Source: Chloroflexota bacterium
Lineage (GTDB): Bacteria > Chloroflexota > Dormibacteria > Dormibacterales > Dormibacteraceae
Reading direction: 5' to 3'
DNA length: 49,921 nt
NCBI GenBank assembly: GCA_005883575.1
Contig: VBFH01000074.1
Coordinates: 1 to 49,921 of the forward strand
Part shown: positions 35,257-47,604 of the stretch, piece after piece
Layout of the letters: every line of letters begins with the position of its first letter
Numbering within the stretch: the first letter of the stretch is position 1
Notes under the pieces: model-generated
What the model was told of the DNA's origin: nothing
Databases searched by the model: none
Seen by the model: the letters and a program-made list of their open reading frames with translations, nothing else
Position numbers and translations under genes: made by a program

Positions 35257-35831
35257 AGCCGACCCAGGCCGGACTACAGCGCGCGGCGCAGCTGCTGCGC
35301 AGCGGGGCGGTCGTGGCTTTCCCGACCGACACCGTCTACGGCCTCGGGGCCAGCGCGGACGACGAGGTGGCGCAGAGGCGGATCTACCAGATCAAAGGCC
35401 GTCCCGTCGGACTGCCGCTGATCCTCATGGTGGCAGCGGTGTCGCAGCTCGAAGGTCTCGTGCATGTCGACTCGCGCGCGGAGGAGATGATGCGCAAGTG
35501 GTGGCCGGGGCCGCTGACGCTCATCCTCTACGCGTTCGGAGGGGGCACCCTGGGGGTCCGGATACCAAAGCACAAGGTGGCGCTGGCCCTGCTCCGGCAC
35601 GCGGGACCGCTGCTGACCACCAGCGCCAACCTGCACGGCCAGGATCCAGCCATGGACGCGGACCAGGCGGGTGCGCTCTCAGGGGTAATGGCCGTCGTCG
35701 ACGGCGGCGTGGCGCCCGGCGGCACGGCCTCGACCGTGCTAGACCTCACCGGGCCTGAGCCGCACGTCCTGCGCGAGGGCGCGATCCCAACGCCCGAGCT
35801 GCTCGGGCCGCCTCAACCTCGCTCGGGATAG
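35247..35831 (+). CDS. L-threonylcarbamoyladenylate synthase (Sua5/TsaC)
   Basis: 194 residues of the YrdC fold: [38 protein letters not shown] and the strand [12 protein letters not shown], then TTSANLHGQ. It makes threonylcarbamoyl-AMP for the t6A modification at position 37 of ANN-reading tRNAs. Single-domain (TsaC-like) length, without the C-terminal Sua5 domain. ATG 35247 overlaps the prmC end; no ribosome site of its own is obvious. Confidence 0.93.
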   Translation: MVLKPTQAGLQRAAQLLRSGAVVAFPTDTVYGLGASADDEVAQRRIYQIKGRPVGLPLILMVAAVSQLEGLVHVDSRAEEMMRKWWPGPLTLILYAFGGGTLGVRIPKHKVALALLRHAGPLLTTSANLHGQDPAMDADQAGALSGVMAVVDGGVAPGGTASTVLDLTGPEPHVLREGAIPTPELLGPPQPRSG

Positions 35832-35841
35832 CATCACCACC
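35829..35841 (+). promoter_or_regulatory. Leaderless -10 element of glyA
   Basis: TAGCAT at 35829-35834 followed by 7 nt (CACCACC) and the GTG start, without Shine-Dalgarno. It suggests an internal promoter within the superoperon. Confidence 0.5.
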
Positions 35842-37116
35842 GTGAGTCCCTCGATAACCACGATGACCTTTCGCGCCCTCGACGAGCAGGATCCGGACGT
35901 CGCGCAGCTCATTCGCAACGAGTTCCGGCGTCAGTCGGAGACGCTGGAGCTGATCGCATCGGAAAACCTGACCAGCCCCGCCATCCTCGAGGCCCTCGGC
36001 ACGCTGCTGACCAACAAGTACGCCGAGGGCTATCCGGGGCGCCGCTACTACGGCGGCACCGGCGAGGTGATCGACAAGATCGAGAGCCTGGCGGTGGAGC
36101 GCGCGAAGCAGCTTTTCGGCGCCGACTACGTCAACGTTCAGCCGCATTCGGGATCGCAGGCAAACGCTGCCGTCTACATGGCGGTCTGCCAGCCGGGTGA
36201 CCGCGTGATGGGGATGGACCTCTCCGCGGGCGGTCATCTCACCCACGGCAGCCCGGCCAACTTCAGCGGCAAGCTGTACGAGATCCACCCCTACGGCGTC
36301 GACCGCGAGACGGAGCGGATCGATTACGAGGCGGTGCAAGAGCTCGCCGAAGAGGTACGGCCGAAGATGCTGCTCGCGGGGTTCTCGGCTTACTCGCGCG
36401 TCATCGATTGGGGCCGGATGCGGCAGATCGCAGAGGGGGTCGGCGCGACGCTGTTTGTGGACATGGCGCACGTCGCGGGCCTGGTCGCGGGTGGCGTGTA
36501 TCCGTCGCCGATCCCGCACGCCGCCATCACATCGACCACCACGCAGAAGACGCTGCGCGGGGCCTGGGGCGCGATCATCCTGTGCCGCAACGACTGGCAG
36601 AAAGCCATCGACTCGGCGGTATTTCCTGGCATCCAGGGAGGCCCGCTGATGCACGCGATCGCGGCCAAGGCGGTCTGCTTCGGCGAAGCGCTGAAACCCG
36701 AGTTCAAGGACTACGCGAAGCAGGTCGTCGTCAACGCCAAGGCGATGGCGACAAGGTTGATGGAGCGCGGCCTGCGTCTTGTCAGCGGGGGCACGGACAA
36801 CCACCTGATGCTCATCGACCTGCGACCGCAGAAGCGGACGGGGAAGCAGGTCCAGGACATTGCGGACAGCGTGGGCATCACCCTCAACCGCAACTCGATT
36901 CCGTTCGACGACGCCTCGAAATTCAACCCCAGCGGCGTCCGCGTCGGCACTCCACTCGTAACGACGCGCGGGATGCGCGAGGCCGAGATGGTCGTGATCG
37001 CGGACTGCATCGCGGACCTCGTGGAGCGCATCGATGACCCCGCCACGCTGGACGCCGTCCACGAGCGGGCGCTCGAGCTCTGCCGTAAATTCCCGATCCC
37101 CTATGCCTTCGATTAG
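35842..37116 (+). CDS. glyA: Serine hydroxymethyltransferase
   Basis: 424 residues, full length. PLP and substrate residues are mostly as expected: [51 protein letters not shown] and [15 protein letters not shown]. The PLP lysine is Lys236 in [14 protein letters not shown]. Two departures stand out: the residue before the lysine is Gln instead of the usual His, and AWGA replaces the usual PRGG; LSAGGH also replaces LAHGGH. The enzyme interconverts serine and glycine with tetrahydrofolate. Activity is likely but kinetics may differ. Confidence 0.93.
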   Translation: MSPSITTMTFRALDEQDPDVAQLIRNEFRRQSETLELIASENLTSPAILEALGTLLTNKYAEGYPGRRYYGGTGEVIDKIESLAVERAKQLFGADYVNVQPHSGSQANAAVYMAVCQPGDRVMGMDLSAGGHLTHGSPANFSGKLYEIHPYGVDRETERIDYEAVQELAEEVRPKMLLAGFSAYSRVIDWGRMRQIAEGVGATLFVDMAHVAGLVAGGVYPSPIPHAAITSTTTQKTLRGAWGAIILCRNDWQKAIDSAVFPGIQGGPLMHAIAAKAVCFGEALKPEFKDYAKQVVVNAKAMATRLMERGLRLVSGGTDNHLMLIDLRPQKRTGKQVQDIADSVGITLNRNSIPFDDASKFNPSGVRVGTPLVTTRGMREAEMVVIADCIADLVERIDDPATLDAVHERALELCRKFPIPYAFD

Positions 37117-37272
37117 TGACTAGCGAGTCTCCCAAGTTTCTTGCGTCTTCGCGTCCTCGACCGCCGGGCGCCGCCCCGGGCGGCGTTTGCGCTCCCTCGC
37201 GTGCTCATCGTTTCCTTGGCTCCGGCCGCCGATGCCGCAAATCCCCGGCGGAATTCGGAGCCGCCCTAGTCA
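37117..37272. other. Intergenic leader before the wecA/tagO-like gene
   Basis: 156 nt without a gene. It contains CCCAAGTTTCTTGCGTCTTCGC at 37131 onward, a weak match to the start of the repeated leader element, followed by an imperfect GC-rich hairpin (CGCCGGG ... CCCGGGCGG, about 37152-37184). No T-tract, so termination is not supported. Confidence 0.35.
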
Positions 37273-38382
37273 TTGTCTGACTTCTTCAGCGGCGCGGCTC
37301 TCGCCAACCTGACCGAGCATCTACTGCCCGGCGTGTGGCCGTTTCTGCTCGCCCTGCTCGGATGCATCGTCCTCACCCCGCCGGCGATCTGGTTGTCCCG
37401 GCGATACACGGTTGTCGCGCAGCCGGGCGGGCGTCACGCGCACGCGAGCCCGACTCCGGTGCTGGGCGGCCTCGCGATGTGGGGCGGCTTTGCCCTGGCC
37501 ACGATCGTTTTCCTTCCCCGAGACATTCAGACCTTGGGAGTTGTGCTGGTTTCCGGGCTGGCGATGGGCCTGCTGATCGTCGACGACAAGCGGGGGATGA
37601 GTCCGCTGGTCAAGCTCGGGGTTCAGGTCGGGCTGGCGGTAATCGCGGTCGTGGTGTTCGGCAACGAGATCAAGTTCTTCAGCCTGCCCGGCGGGCACAT
37701 CGTGCAGCTAGGCCTGCTCGTCGCGCCCGTCAGCATCTTCTGGCTCGTCGGCATGCAGAACACCGTCAACTTCCTCGATGGCGCGGACGGTCTGGCCGCC
37801 GGGGTGATCGCGATCGTAGCCCTGATCCTGATGCTGGCCGCGGGCCAGCTCAAACAGCTCGAGGTTGTGCAGTTGAGCGGCGCGCTCGCGGGGTGCTGCG
37901 CCGGCTTCCTGCTGTACAACTTTCCGCCCGCACGCATCTTCATGGGCGACTCCGGAGCGCATTTTCTCGGCATCGCCCTCGGCATGATCTCGATCCTCGG
38001 CGTGGCGAAGGTTGCCGTGGCCTTTGCCCTGGCCGCGCCGGTGCTCGCGCTCGCCGTCCCCATCGCGGACACCGGCTGGGCGATCCTGCGCCGGCGTCGG
38101 CTCGGCACGTCGCTGGCGGCGCCAGACCGGCTCCACCTCCACCACCGCCTGCAATCCTTCGGCCTCGACGCCCGGCAGACCTGCTTTGTCTTCTACGCAG
38201 CCAGCGCACTGCTGGGCGGCCTCGGGCTGACGCTTTTCGGGCACGGCCGCATCCTGGCCGTGGTCCTCGTCGCCGCCGCTGTTCTGACCTCGACGGTGGC
38301 CGCCGACCTGCTGCAGCACACCGGGTGGCGAATACCAGCTCCATTCCTCCGCCGGCTCCTCGGCGAACCGAGTACCCGATAG
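37273..38382 (+). CDS. Polyprenyl-phosphate sugar-1-phosphate transferase (WecA/TagO family)
   Basis: 369 residues, about ten helices. Catalytic motifs: DDKRG (104-108) for the first Asp-rich loop, NFLDGADGLAAG (166-177), FMGDSGAHFLG and the basic LHLHHRL loop. This fits the MraY/WecA superfamily, most like WecA/TagO (GlcNAc-1-P transfer to undecaprenyl phosphate) rather than MraY. It would start teichoic-acid, O-antigen or arabinogalactan-type linkage synthesis. The TTG start lacks a clear ribosome site. In Mycobacterium the same position before atpI holds wecA (rfe). Confidence 0.88.
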   Translation: MSDFFSGAALANLTEHLLPGVWPFLLALLGCIVLTPPAIWLSRRYTVVAQPGGRHAHASPTPVLGGLAMWGGFALATIVFLPRDIQTLGVVLVSGLAMGLLIVDDKRGMSPLVKLGVQVGLAVIAVVVFGNEIKFFSLPGGHIVQLGLLVAPVSIFWLVGMQNTVNFLDGADGLAAGVIAIVALILMLAAGQLKQLEVVQLSGALAGCCAGFLLYNFPPARIFMGDSGAHFLGIALGMISILGVAKVAVAFALAAPVLALAVPIADTGWAILRRRRLGTSLAAPDRLHLHHRLQSFGLDARQTCFVFYAASALLGGLGLTLFGHGRILAVVLVAAAVLTSTVAADLLQHTGWRIPAPFLRRLLGEPSTR

Positions 38383-38395
38383 AATTCGGAGGGGC

Positions 38396-38608
38396 ATGGC
38401 GCCCACTCCGAGTACAGGCCCGACGGGGGCTGACATGGCGGGAATCGGGATTTATTTCGCCGCCGCTGTCCTGCTACCTCTACTCGGAGGTGTCGCTCTC
38501 GACAAGATGCTCCACACGGCGCCGGTGTTCGTCCTCGTAGGCCTGGTCGTGGGTCTGGCGGCAGGCGCGACCGGCATCTGGTTGAAGGTGAAGGAGTTCT
38601 CTAGGTGA
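38396..38608 (+). CDS. AtpZ/AtpI-type F0F1 assembly protein
   Basis: 70 residues with two helices (about 14-34 and 42-64). GIGIYFAAAVLLPLLGGVALDK is characteristic of the F0F1-ATPase gate family (PF09527), with Gly-rich helices and a conserved Asp at the loop. Such proteins help cation (Mg) handling or c-ring assembly. GGAGGGG sits before the ATG, with TAGAAT further upstream as a possible promoter. It overlaps the next gene by GTGA. Confidence 0.8.
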   Translation: MAPTPSTGPTGADMAGIGIYFAAAVLLPLLGGVALDKMLHTAPVFVLVGLVVGLAAGATGIWLKVKEFSR

Positions 38609-38943
38609 CGTCCGGAGGCCTGATGCGGCAAACCGTGGTGACATGCTCAATCGTGGCCCTCGTGGTCGCCGCGATCGCATCCATCACAGGGCATGTGGGG
38701 GTCGGTCTTGGGCTTGCCGCGGGATTGATGCTCGGTTCCGTGAACGGTTATCTGATCCAGGGGCTGCTGGTTCGCGGCGCTCCATTCGTGGCCGCGAGCT
38801 TGATGCGGATCCTGGTGTTCAGCTCGATCGTCCTGCTGGCCGCGTTGACTGTGCGCGGCGCAGCCTGGACGGTGGCACTCGGGATTGGAGTTGCCCAGCT
38901 CGTCATGGTCGGGGTGGGCGTTCGATTGGGCCTGAGACGGTGA
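38605..38943 (+). CDS. ATP synthase subunit I-like protein
   Basis: 112 residues, four helices, with GLAAGLMLGSVNGYLIQ (the GxxxGxxNxY pattern of ATP synthase I chain, PF03899). Its GTG start overlaps the preceding gene and its stop overlaps the atpB start (GTGA), so AtpZ, AtpI and subunit a are made as one coupled set. Acts as a c-ring assembly helper in other bacteria. Confidence 0.78.
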   Translation: MTSGGLMRQTVVTCSIVALVVAAIASITGHVGVGLGLAAGLMLGSVNGYLIQGLLVRGAPFVAASLMRILVFSSIVLLAALTVRGAAWTVALGIGVAQLVMVGVGVRLGLRR

Positions 38944-39722
38944 TCCTCAGCGATTCGTCCTTCGGCACGCATCCCACCGTCGACCTTGGCTGCGGCACAC
39001 TCTGCACCTTCAACTACGACAGCGTCATCTCCAGCCTGGTCGCCGTGCTGATCACGCTCGGGCTCGGGTTCTGGATCCGATCCAAGCTGAAGAGCGGAGA
39101 ACCGGGTCGTGTCCAGGCGGTCTTCGAGTGGGGTTACAACCAGTTGAGATCGCTGATCAGAGCCAACGTTTCCGACGACGCCCTCTTCATCATCCCGTTG
39201 GCGCTGACGCTGTTCCTGTTCATCCTCGTCGCCAACTGGCTGGAGCTCCTGCCCCTGGCGATCTTCCCGATCCTCCACGGCGCGAATGCCGACCTGAACC
39301 AGACGCTGGCGATGGCTTTGATCGTGATCGGCGTGGTCCAGTGGTACAGCGTGCGGGTGCTGGGCTGGCGCGGCTACTTCCGGCGGTTCACGAAGCCTTT
39401 CGAGATGCCGCTTGCGTTTCGCATCGGCTTCATGCCCTTCAACATCCTCGAGGAGGTCGTCAAGCCAGTCACGTTGTCCTTGAGGTTGTTCGGCAACATC
39501 TTTGCCGGGGCGGTGATGATCGCCTTGATCGCCGGCTTCGGGATGCTCGCCTTGCCAGGCGTCGGCACCGTTGGCGGCACCGTTCTTGGCACGATCCTGC
39601 TGTCGATCTGGAAAGCGTTCGACGTGATCTTCATCGGCTTCATCCAGGCATTCATCTTCATGTTGCTCACGGTCATCTACTTCGGCATGGCGCGCGAAGG
39701 CCTCGAGCACGAACACCATTAG
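38940..39722 (+). CDS. atpB: ATP synthase subunit a
   Basis: 260 residues from GTG 38940. The essential Arg is Arg182 in TLSLRLFGNIFAG, which faces the c-ring glutamate. ADLNQTLAMAL and the final QAFIFMLLTVIYF helix are conserved. It forms the proton half-channels. It overlaps the AtpI-like stop and is followed by an AGGAGG ribosome site for atpE that begins within its stop codon. Confidence 0.95.
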   Translation: MILSDSSFGTHPTVDLGCGTLCTFNYDSVISSLVAVLITLGLGFWIRSKLKSGEPGRVQAVFEWGYNQLRSLIRANVSDDALFIIPLALTLFLFILVANWLELLPLAIFPILHGANADLNQTLAMALIVIGVVQWYSVRVLGWRGYFRRFTKPFEMPLAFRIGFMPFNILEEVVKPVTLSLRLFGNIFAGAVMIALIAGFGMLALPGVGTVGGTVLGTILLSIWKAFDVIFIGFIQAFIFMLLTVIYFGMAREGLEHEHH

Positions 39723-39731
39723 GAGGGTTAC

Positions 39732-39983
39732 ATGACTGATCACGGACTCGTTCTCGCCGGGGCTCTTGTCGGGTTCGGACTCGCGATCGGCCTTGGCGCC
39801 GTCGGCGCCGCATTCGGCGACGGCCTCGCAGGCAATGCGTTCATCGGTGGCGTCGCCCGGCAGCCTGAGGCACAGGGCAGGATGATCCCGTGGCTGTTCA
39901 CGATCGTCGGCCTGGTCGAGGCGATGTACTTCATCAACCTGGCATTCGGCTTCGTGTTCCTCTCCAACGTGCCGAGCAAGTAA
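39732..39983 (+). CDS. atpE: ATP synthase subunit c
   Basis: 83 residues, helical hairpin. The ion-carrying residue is Glu63 in [13 protein letters not shown], and the polar loop is [11 protein letters not shown] with the RQP contact to the F1 stalk. The first helix has the GxGxG packing pattern. No Gln/Glu sodium-binding partner is seen in helix 1, so proton coupling is expected. AGGAGG six nt before ATG is the strongest ribosome site in the operon, fitting the many copies needed. Confidence 0.96.
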   Translation: MTDHGLVLAGALVGFGLAIGLGAVGAAFGDGLAGNAFIGGVARQPEAQGRMIPWLFTIVGLVEAMYFINLAFGFVFLSNVPSK

Positions 39984-39988
39984 TCGCA

Positions 39989-40516
39989 ATGATCTTTCTG
40001 GCGACAACGGGCACGGCCGGCGTCATCGACATCAATGGAACCGTGGTCGTGGAGCTGATCACGTTCCTGGTGATGCTCGCTGTCCTCGCACGGTACGTGT
40101 ACCCGGAGATCGTCAAAGTTGCTGAAGCGCGGCAGCGCGCAATTGCCGAGCAGCTCCAGGAAGCCGAAAAGGCAAGAGCTGAAGCGGAGGCGCGCCTCAA
40201 GGAAGCACAGGCCCAGATGGAGGACGCGCGCAAGACCGCGCAACAGGTCATCGACGCGGCCAACAGGTCGGGCGAGCAGGCGCGCCAGGATCTCAAGCAA
40301 AAGGCAGAAGAGGAGGCCAGGCGGATCGCCGAATCGGCTCGCAAGGAGATCGAGGTCGAGCGTGAGCGAGCGGTTCAGTCGGCCCGCGACGAACTGGCGG
40401 GCCTCGTGGTAGTGGCCACGGAAAAAGTCATCGGCGCGACGCTCGACGATCGCAAGCACCGAGAGCTGATCGAGCGGGCCATCGAGGAGGTCGCGAGTGG
40501 CGACGGAAGCCGCTAG
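39989..40516 (+). CDS. atpF: ATP synthase subunit b
   Basis: 175 residues from ATG 39989: one membrane helix (about 18-38, VELITFLVMLAVLARYVYP), then a long right-handed coiled coil rich in Ala, Glu and Arg (AEARQRAIAEQLQEAEKAR onward) and the delta-binding end VATEKVIGATLDDRKHRELI. It is the peripheral stalk. It overlaps atpH by 20 nt. Confidence 0.94.
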   Translation: MIFLATTGTAGVIDINGTVVVELITFLVMLAVLARYVYPEIVKVAEARQRAIAEQLQEAEKARAEAEARLKEAQAQMEDARKTAQQVIDAANRSGEQARQDLKQKAEEEARRIAESARKEIEVERERAVQSARDELAGLVVVATEKVIGATLDDRKHRELIERAIEEVASGDGSR

Positions 40517-41027
40517 GCGCTACGGAAAGGCAGTGTTCGAGCTGGCCCAGCAAGAAGGCCAGCTCGAGGAGTGGGGCCGGCGCCTGAGCAAGATCCGCGA
40601 GCTGTTCGCCGACCCGGAGGTGGCGGCCGTGCTCAGCAATCCGACGATCGCGACCGAGCGGCGCGATGCCCTCGTTTCAACGGCGCCTCATCTGGTCGAT
40701 GACGAGGCCACCACGCTTGCCCGGATGCTGATCGAGTCAGGACGCATCGACGAGGCGTCTGCGATCGAAGAGGAGTTTCATCGCCTGGCCGACAAGGCGG
40801 CCGGTCGGGTGCGTGCCACCCTGACCACGGCCGTCGAGCTCGAGCACGCGGACCGCGACCGGGTCCAGCGAGAGCTGGCGAAACGTCTGAACAAAGAGGT
40901 CAGGCTGAGCGTCGTCGTCGATCCGCGCCTCATCGGCGGGCTGAAGCTTCAGTACGGAGATCGGGTAGTCGACGCGAGTGTGGCCACCAGGTTGCAGCAG
41001 CTGCGCCGCCGTCTCGCGGCGACTTAG
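40497..41027 (+). CDS. atpH: ATP synthase subunit delta
   Basis: 176 residues with the OSCP-like layout: ARRYGKAVFELAQQEGQ at the N-terminus and the C-terminal VVDPRLIGGLKLQYGDRVVDASVATRLQQL. It joins the b stalk to the alpha subunits. The GTG start lies within the atpF end. Normal length. Confidence 0.94.
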   Translation: MATEAARRYGKAVFELAQQEGQLEEWGRRLSKIRELFADPEVAAVLSNPTIATERRDALVSTAPHLVDDEATTLARMLIESGRIDEASAIEEEFHRLADKAAGRVRATLTTAVELEHADRDRVQRELAKRLNKEVRLSVVVDPRLIGGLKLQYGDRVVDASVATRLQQLRRRLAAT

Positions 41028-41039
41028 GAGAGAACGCGA

Positions 41040-42665
<1,626 letters not shown>

Positions 42666-43547
42666 ATGCCGGCATTCAGGGACATCGTCCGCCGCATCGA
42701 CTCGATCAAGAACACGCAGAAGATCACCAAGGCCATGCAGGTCGTTGCCGCGACCCGGCTCCGTCGCGCGCAAGCGGCGGTCCAGGCCACGCGGCCGTAC
42801 GCGGACAAGATGGTGGAGGTCCTGCAAACCGTGAGCGAGCGGTCGACGGAGTACAAGCACCCGTTCCTCATCCGGCGGGAGGGCAAACGCGCGGTGATGA
42901 TCCTGGTCACTACGGACAAGGGACTCGCGGGCGCTGTCAACGTCAACAACATTCGGGCCGCGACCCGATATATGAGCCAGAATTTCCCGGAGCAGCAGCG
43001 CTACGTGACGCTCGGCCGCAAGGGACGCGATTTCCTGCTCCGCTACCGCCGCGACGTGATCGCGGAGGTAAGCAACCTGCCTGACCGGCCGAGTCAGGGA
43101 CAGGTTCTGCCCGCGGTGACCGTCGCGCTGGAGGAATACACGAAGGAAAATGTGGACGCCGTGCTGCTCTGCTACGCGAAGTGGATTTCCACGATCAGGC
43201 AGGAACCGACCGTGCGCGTCCTCATCCCCGCTGAGATTCCGGCGCGCGACCGCGACGCGACCGGACCACGCGCGGACTACATCTACGAACCGGACCCGGA
43301 GTCGGTGCTCGACGGTCTTTTGCCGCGCTATGTCGAGACGCAGGTCTTCCAGGCGGTGCTCGAGAACAAGGCCAGCGAGTACTCGGCCAAGATGATCGCC
43401 ATGCAGAACGCGACCAACGCGGCCGGCGACCTGATCGATTCGCTCACCCTCTACGCGAACAAGGTCCGCCAGGCGGGAATCACCACCGAGTTGATGGAAA
43501 TCGTCAGTGGCGCCGCGGCGCAGGAAGGTTCGAGCCGAGGGAGGTGA
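42666..43547 (+). CDS. atpG: ATP synthase subunit gamma
   Basis: 293 residues. The N-terminal helix RDIVRRIDSIKNTQKITKAM and the C-terminal helix MQNATNAAGDLIDSLTLYANK form the rotor coiled coil. The ATG directly follows the atpA stop. Central Rossmann-like part is normal in length. Confidence 0.95.
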   Translation: MPAFRDIVRRIDSIKNTQKITKAMQVVAATRLRRAQAAVQATRPYADKMVEVLQTVSERSTEYKHPFLIRREGKRAVMILVTTDKGLAGAVNVNNIRAATRYMSQNFPEQQRYVTLGRKGRDFLLRYRRDVIAEVSNLPDRPSQGQVLPAVTVALEEYTKENVDAVLLCYAKWISTIRQEPTVRVLIPAEIPARDRDATGPRADYIYEPDPESVLDGLLPRYVETQVFQAVLENKASEYSAKMIAMQNATNAAGDLIDSLTLYANKVRQAGITTELMEIVSGAAAQEGSSRGR

Positions 43548-43552
43548 CATAG

Positions 43553-45408
<1,856 letters not shown>

Positions 45409-45439
45409 GGCGGCTCAGACCGTTTACTTTTAGCCCCTG

Positions 45440-46759
45440 ATGGACGCGAGCTCGCGGGGGCGCGATCGGGCCCTGAGGATCACGGGCGGGAGCCGGCTTG
45501 CCGGCGACGTCTGCGTGAGCGGCTCCAAGAACGCCGCCCTGCCGGAGATTGCCGCCGCTCTCCTCACGGCCGAACCGCTGACTCTCCACAACGTGCCTCG
45601 AGTGACCGACATCGCCGTCATGGGCGAGATTCTTAGCTTGCTGGGAGGCGAGGCCAGGGGTCAGGGCACCGTGGTCATCGACACGGGTGGGGTTACCGAC
45701 AGCGACGTTCCCGACCACCTGGGGCGCCGGATGCGCGCGACCATCGTCCTCCTGGGGGCGCTGCTCGCGCGCTTCGGGCACGCCCGCGTGCCAAGGCCGG
45801 GCGGCGACGACATCGGCGCCCGCCGCGTTGAGCAGCATCTCCGCGGGCTGCGCCAGATGGGCGCGCACGTCAACGAGACCCAGACCGAGATCGTCGCCAC
45901 CGCGGAGCGGCTCCGGGGCGACCGCATCGTGTTCGACCTGCCGACCGTCACCGGCACCGAAAACATCCTCCTGGCCGCGGTCAAGGCCGAAGGCCGGACC
46001 GAGATCTTCAATGCGGCGCGCGAGCCCCACGTCCAGGATCTGTGCCGCCTCCTCATGAAGATGGGCGCCCGCATCGAAGGGGTCGGCACCGAGCGGCTGA
46101 TCGTCGACGGCACCACCGAGCTCGGAGGCGCGGAGCACACCGTGATCGCCGACTACCTGGAGGCGGGCACGTACGCGATCGGCGTCGCGGCCGCGGGCGG
46201 AGAGCTGCGCATCGAGTGCACCCGCCCCGAGGACCTGCAGCTGCTTCTCCTCAAGCTCGAGCAAGCGGGGGCGCACGTGCAGGTCGGCGACGAGTGGTTT
46301 CGGGTGGGGAGGGAGCCGGCGACGCCGCTGCGGCCCATCGACATGTCGACCTGGACTTTCCCTGGTTTCCCGACCGATCTGCAAGCGCAATACATGGCCT
46401 TGATGACGCAGGCCGACGGCGAGAGCGTCATCTCCGAGTACGTCCACGAGAACCGCTTCCAGCATGTTCGCGAGCTGGCCAAGATGGGCGCGGGGATCAC
46501 GGTCGAAGGCCGGCTGCACGCCATCGTGCACGGACCCGCCCGGCTGCGCGGCACGGAGCTCGCGATCCCGGACATCCGCTCTGGCGCAGCGCTCGTGATC
46601 GCCGCCCTCTGCGCGGAGGGCGACAGCCTGCTCCGCAACTCCTGGCATGTGGAGCGCGGCTACGAAGACATGGTGGGCAAGCTCGCATCGGTCGGGGCGC
46701 GGATCAAGACGGTCAGGGTGGATTCGGAGCCACCCTCAGGCCAGCACACCTACGAGTGA
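45440..46759 (+). CDS. murA: UDP-N-acetylglucosamine 1-carboxyvinyltransferase, Asp-type
   Basis: 439 residues in the EPSP-synthase fold. The N-terminal Lys is in VSGSKNAALPEIAAAL. The active-site loop reads PGGDDIGARRVEQHL: Asp123 stands where most MurA have the fosfomycin-target cysteine (PGGCAIG). Asp at this position is known from Mycobacterium, Chlamydia and Borrelia and keeps catalysis while removing fosfomycin sensitivity. It makes the first committed step of peptidoglycan synthesis. The ATG is preceded by TTTACTTTTAG, a possible promoter. Its stop overlaps the MreB-like ATG by one base. Confidence 0.95.
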   Translation: MDASSRGRDRALRITGGSRLAGDVCVSGSKNAALPEIAAALLTAEPLTLHNVPRVTDIAVMGEILSLLGGEARGQGTVVIDTGGVTDSDVPDHLGRRMRATIVLLGALLARFGHARVPRPGGDDIGARRVEQHLRGLRQMGAHVNETQTEIVATAERLRGDRIVFDLPTVTGTENILLAAVKAEGRTEIFNAAREPHVQDLCRLLMKMGARIEGVGTERLIVDGTTELGGAEHTVIADYLEAGTYAIGVAAAGGELRIECTRPEDLQLLLLKLEQAGAHVQVGDEWFRVGREPATPLRPIDMSTWTFPGFPTDLQAQYMALMTQADGESVISEYVHENRFQHVRELAKMGAGITVEGRLHAIVHGPARLRGTELAIPDIRSGAALVIAALCAEGDSLLRNSWHVERGYEDMVGKLASVGARIKTVRVDSEPPSGQHTYE

Positions 46760-47604
46760 TGCTTTCGCGAAAGATCGGCATCGACCTGGGCACGTCGACG
46801 ATGCGGATCTTCGTCAAGGGCGAGGGCGTGGTCATCAACGAGCGGTCACCGATCGAGTTCGAACGTGACAGTCCGCGGACCCTTCATCACTTGATCGGCA
46901 TGGCGAGCGGGAGACCGCGCCTGTTCAAGCCCGACGTGATCGTCTCCGTGCCGTCGGCCGTCACCTCAGGGGAGCGACGGCGGGTCACCGAGGCCGCCAT
47001 CTCGGCCGGCGCGCGGCAGGTCTGGCTCATCGACGAGCCGCTGGCAGCGGCCATGGGCGCGGGACTACCTATAGGCGAGCTCCGCGCCAGCGCGATCTGC
47101 GAGATCGGCGCCGCCACAACGGAGATCGCGGTCATCGCGCATTCCGGAACCGTGATCGAGCGCTCGATTCGAGTCGGCGGCTATGCGATCGACCGGGCGA
47201 TCGCGAGCCGGCTCCTGATCAGCGAAGGCGATGCGGAGGAGGTGAAGATCGCGGTTGGGTCGGCCATGCCGATGGATCAGCCGCTCGTGATGCACCTGGG
47301 CAGCGTCGAGATTTCGTCCAACCAGATCGTCGAGGCGATCGAGGAGCCGATTCACCGCATCGCAGCCGCGATTCGCGACGTGCTCGAAGAGACGCCGGCC
47401 GATCTCGCGGACGACATCCGCGACCGCGGCATCGTCCTGTCAGGTGGCGGGGCGCAGCTGCGCGGGCTGGATCGCTATATCTCCATGCGTGCGGGGATCC
47501 CCGCGAAGGTGGCAGAGGAGCCGCAGACGTCGGTCGTCCGCGGCACCGGCATGGCGCTGGAGAACTTCGAAGTCCTGAAGCGCAACCAGAGCTACTTGCG
47601 CTGA
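46759..47604 (+). CDS. Shortened MreB/Mbl-like actin-fold protein
   Basis: 281 residues, about 50-60 fewer than MreB. KIGIDLGTSTMRIFVKGEGVV begins it, LIDEPLAAAMGAGLPIGE and GIVLSGGGAQLRGLDRYI match MreB, and the end RGTGMALENFEVL also fits. About 35 residues are missing between the first strands and VIVSVPSAVTSGERRR, which removes most of subdomain IB used for filament contacts. The second phosphate loop is EIGAATTEIAV instead of DIGGGTTEVAV. It may bind nucleotide weakly or polymerise differently. The position after murA recalls mbl near murAA in Bacillus. Confidence 0.85.
   Translation: MLSRKIGIDLGTSTMRIFVKGEGVVINERSPIEFERDSPRTLHHLIGMASGRPRLFKPDVIVSVPSAVTSGERRRVTEAAISAGARQVWLIDEPLAAAMGAGLPIGELRASAICEIGAATTEIAVIAHSGTVIERSIRVGGYAIDRAIASRLLISEGDAEEVKIAVGSAMPMDQPLVMHLGSVEISSNQIVEAIEEPIHRIAAAIRDVLEETPADLADDIRDRGIVLSGGGAQLRGLDRYISMRAGIPAKVAEEPQTSVVRGTGMALENFEVLKRNQSYLR

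Noticed and set aside
37152-37184. GC hairpin after glyA as an intrinsic terminator
   Set aside because: Stem is imperfect and no T-tract follows.
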